A stretch of 14,722 nt of DNA. Source: Candidatus Thorarchaeota archaeon (lineage in GTDB: Archaea > Asgardarchaeota > Thorarchaeia > Thorarchaeales > Thorarchaeaceae). The position numbers and the translations under genes are program-made. The DNA is taken from positions 1 to 14,722 of the forward strand of contig JAEOUL010000150.1 in NCBI GenBank assembly GCA_016839345.1, written 5' to 3'. The notes below the pieces were generated by a model, which was given only the letters and a program-made list of their open reading frames with translations, did no database searches and had not been told where the DNA came from. Position 1 is the stretch's first letter. Each line of letters opens with the position of its first letter. Shown here in pieces: positions 13,196 to 14,722 of this stretch.

Positions 13196-14113
13196 ATGCC
13201 AACAAAAAATGATAACCTCCTCGACGCAGCCGAAGCCGGAAATCTTGATGCTGTGATAAAAGCTCTCGAATCAGGTGCAGACATCAATGCGCAAAACGAA
13301 CTCATGAGAGATTCTGCGCTCCACCTAGCAGCCAGCAAGGGTCATATCGACATTGTAGAGTATCTTTTGGATAGCGATGCGGATATGCTTCTGACCAATG
13401 GAACTGACATGACACCACTCCATCTCGCTGCGCGGGATGGACAGACACACATTGTGAAATTCATTCTTGAGAGAGTTGACAAAATCCCAGAGAGAATTCT
13501 CAATGATATCATACATGTGGCATCAATGTCTGTCTATGGCAGACCTGAGATTGTACAGATGTTGGATGATTTCAGAACTGAACAAGCAAGACCCAGCACT
13601 ACTGGAAGACAGAAAGCTGATTCTATCCTTCTTGAGGCTTCAGAGAATGGAGACCAAGATCTAGTGAAGCAAGCATTGAAAGAAGGTGCGAATGTTAACG
13701 TGGTTGATGGAAGGGGTATGATGCCTATCCACTGGGCTGCACTAAGAGGACATACTCAGATAGTGAACATCCTGCTCGAAAACAATGCTGACATGAATAG
13801 TACGAATACTGCAGAGTGGACTCCAGTTATGCATGCGAGTTTTGAGGGACATCTTGAGATTGTTAAACTACTTCTTGGTAAAGGAGTGGAGGTCAATGCA
13901 AGAACATATGTTTCAGGAACTGCGCTTATCTTCGCTGCAGGAAGAGGGCATATTGAGATTGTCAAATTACTGTTATCAGCAGGAGCAGACCCCAACATTG
14001 AGATCGATGGGTCAGACGATGAAGACGGAATGACGGCATTATTATATGCTCGACGTGAAGGTCATGCGGCAATTGTAGAACTATTAATTCAAGCTCTTGA
14101 AAAGGATGAATAA
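13196..14113 (+). CDS. Ankyrin-repeat protein
   Basis: A 305-residue protein made almost wholly of ankyrin repeats. A first block has units at about 5-35, 38-68 and 71-100 (ALHLAASKGHIDIVEYLL, TPLHLAARDGQTHIVKFIL), then a degenerate unit and a linker at 101-140 (PERILNDIIHVASM, EQARPSTTGRQ). A second block has five units at 141-170, 174-203, 208-237, 240-268 and 278-303 (MPIHWAALRGHTQIVNILL, GTALIFAAGRGHIEIVKLLL). There is no signal peptide or membrane segment, so it is cytosolic and probably a protein-binding scaffold; the partner is not evident. The start MPTKNDNLLDAAEAG fits the beginning of a capping repeat. It is divergent from the secreted caspase-like gene; since one is outside and one inside the cell, a direct partnership is unlikely. 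Confidence 0.93.
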   Translation: MPTKNDNLLDAAEAGNLDAVIKALESGADINAQNELMRDSALHLAASKGHIDIVEYLLDSDADMLLTNGTDMTPLHLAARDGQTHIVKFILERVDKIPERILNDIIHVASMSVYGRPEIVQMLDDFRTEQARPSTTGRQKADSILLEASENGDQDLVKQALKEGANVNVVDGRGMMPIHWAALRGHTQIVNILLENNADMNSTNTAEWTPVMHASFEGHLEIVKLLLGKGVEVNARTYVSGTALIFAAGRGHIEIVKLLLSAGADPNIEIDGSDDEDGMTALLYARREGHAAIVELLIQALEKDE

Positions 14114-14157
14114 TCAATCTTCATTTATCCATAGACATCCATTGCGCCAAGATGATG

Positions 14158-14168
14158 TTTTAATATAA
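14158..14168 (+). promoter_or_regulatory. TATA box candidate for the 27-residue membrane peptide
   Basis: TTTTAATATAA lies about 50 bases before ATG 14217. Transcription from about 14190 would leave a short leader containing GGAGAGG at 14206-14212. Confidence 0.5.
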
Positions 14169-14216
14169 TCATTTGAACAACAGAACAAGCCACATTAGCG
14201 ATGACGGAGAGGAAGA

Positions 14217-14300
14217 ATGTTGAATAAAAAGAGAAGAAGAGCAATAGGTCTCATTGTCTTACTGATTGCTATTATCACTGTGACTGTAATTCTATCGTAA
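14217..14300 (+). CDS. Small single-helix membrane protein, 27 residues
   Basis: ATG 14217 to TAA 14300 encodes MLNKKRRRAIG followed by a run of 16 hydrophobic residues (LIVLLIAIITVTVILS). GGAGAGG (14206-14212) stands four bases before the ATG, or seven if only GGAG is counted, and a TATA box is about 50 bases upstream. The basic N-terminus predicts a cytosolic start with a single spanning helix and almost nothing outside. Such micro-proteins often bind and tune larger membrane proteins, but no partner is indicated. An overlapping frame from ATG 14201 (MTERKNVE and stop) might be a leader peptide. The promoter, ribosome site and clean composition together make translation likely; homology is unknown. 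Confidence 0.55.
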   Translation: MLNKKRRRAIGLIVLLIAIITVTVILS

Positions 14301-14369
14301 AATTTTCGAAAATTGACACAATAAACATCCAACGAACATTATTAGATAAGAAAATACGATATTTCTAAC

Positions 14370-14654
14370 ATGACCAGTGATTCAGGAGAGTCTGAGGATA
14401 TCATTAGGGTCATCAAAGGGGTCCATTGCGCCAAGGGTCCCAAGGGATGCAAGAAGTGTGTAGATGCAGGAATCCAGAACAAACTCTGTTTGATACGCAT
14501 CTACAAAGAGGCTAGTGAGGAACCCAGACCAGTCATTGAACTTGACAGAGAAGACCAGCAATACTTCACATATGATGTGCTGCAGTGTTTCGATAGCATA
14601 CAGCAAGCTCACGATTATGCAGAAGAGCACGAGATATGGGACGTCGAGTATTAA
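14370..14654 (+). CDS. Small Cys-rich protein of unknown function
   Basis: A 94-residue acidic protein that I do not recognise. Its N-terminal half has a cysteine cluster, HC at 19-20, C27, C30 and C40 (GVHCAKGPKGCKKC), spaced CxxxxxxCxxC plus a distal Cys, which could bind zinc or an iron-sulfur centre. The C-terminal half (QQYFTYDVLQCFDSIQQAHD, then YAEEHEIWDVEY) looks alpha-helical and very acidic. There is no signal peptide or membrane helix. The ATG at 14370 has an A/T-rich stretch about 20-30 bases upstream and no ribosome site, which suggests a leaderless message. It stands alone on its strand, after the small membrane protein. The remaining bases to the window end show no feature. Confidence 0.65.
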   Translation: MTSDSGESEDIIRVIKGVHCAKGPKGCKKCVDAGIQNKLCLIRIYKEASEEPRPVIELDREDQQYFTYDVLQCFDSIQQAHDYAEEHEIWDVEY

Positions 14655-14722
14655 GTGGGAGTAATTTCTGAATATTCAATTTTATTGATCCTCTTTCTTG
14701 CATTTGCACGAAATCAGTCTCC

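Noticed and set aside
1..14722. CRISPR array, tRNA or rRNA genes
   Set aside because: No regularly spaced repeats and no tRNA or rRNA signatures were found on reading both strands.

Overview
The window reads as archaeal DNA of moderate G+C. Candidate TATA boxes lie about 22-30 bases before several starts, some transcripts look leaderless, and GGAG-type ribosome sites sit before ATG, GTG or TTG starts. The protein set fits an Asgard archaeon, perhaps Thorarchaeota-like: NosD-type surface beta-helix protein with a C-terminal membrane anchor, thiolase/DUF35 pair, TldD/PmbA pair, secreted caspase-like protease and long ankyrin protein. This assignment is an inference from gene content; no rRNA or tRNA is present.

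Layout. 3-437: 3' end of a membrane-anchored extracytoplasmic protein. 584-1321 (-): CPBP-like membrane protein. 1458-2102 (-): TetR regulator, divergent from an alpha/beta hydrolase (2393-3550) across a spacer holding two matching palindromic operators. 3736-5370: NosD-like surface protein. 5392-7337 (-): thiolase-fold protein followed by its DUF35 partner. 7848-10584 (-): tldD-pmbA. 10915-11430: DinB-fold protein. 11611-12879 (-): secreted caspase-fold protease, divergent from an ankyrin protein (13196-14113). 14217-14300: 27-residue membrane peptide. 14370-14654: small Cys-rich protein.

The most unusual feature is structural. The last ~30 codons of the DUF35 gene, together with its downstream 20-base GAGCTGG hairpin, recur upstream as three decayed copies (493-582, 1421-1454, 3600-3673). 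All lie on the minus strand, and the hairpin sits 13-14 bases from the stop codon in every copy. The CPBP and tetR genes end within 1-3 bases of the edge of their copy. The stretch 440-5480 therefore looks like a chain of gene cassettes separated by repeated copies of one gene tail. A second family of gene tails (7445-7624 and 10645-10887, resembling the end of a TPR-like protein) brackets tldD-pmbA in the same way. No transposase or integrase is visible.

The thiolase-fold protein lacks the nucleophilic cysteine (Gly86 in its place) and the second C-terminal cysteine, but keeps the GHPxGATG histidine. With its DUF35 partner it resembles thiolase-like aldolases (Ltp2/ChsH2 type) as much as an acetyl-CoA acetyltransferase, so the usual automatic annotation should not be trusted.
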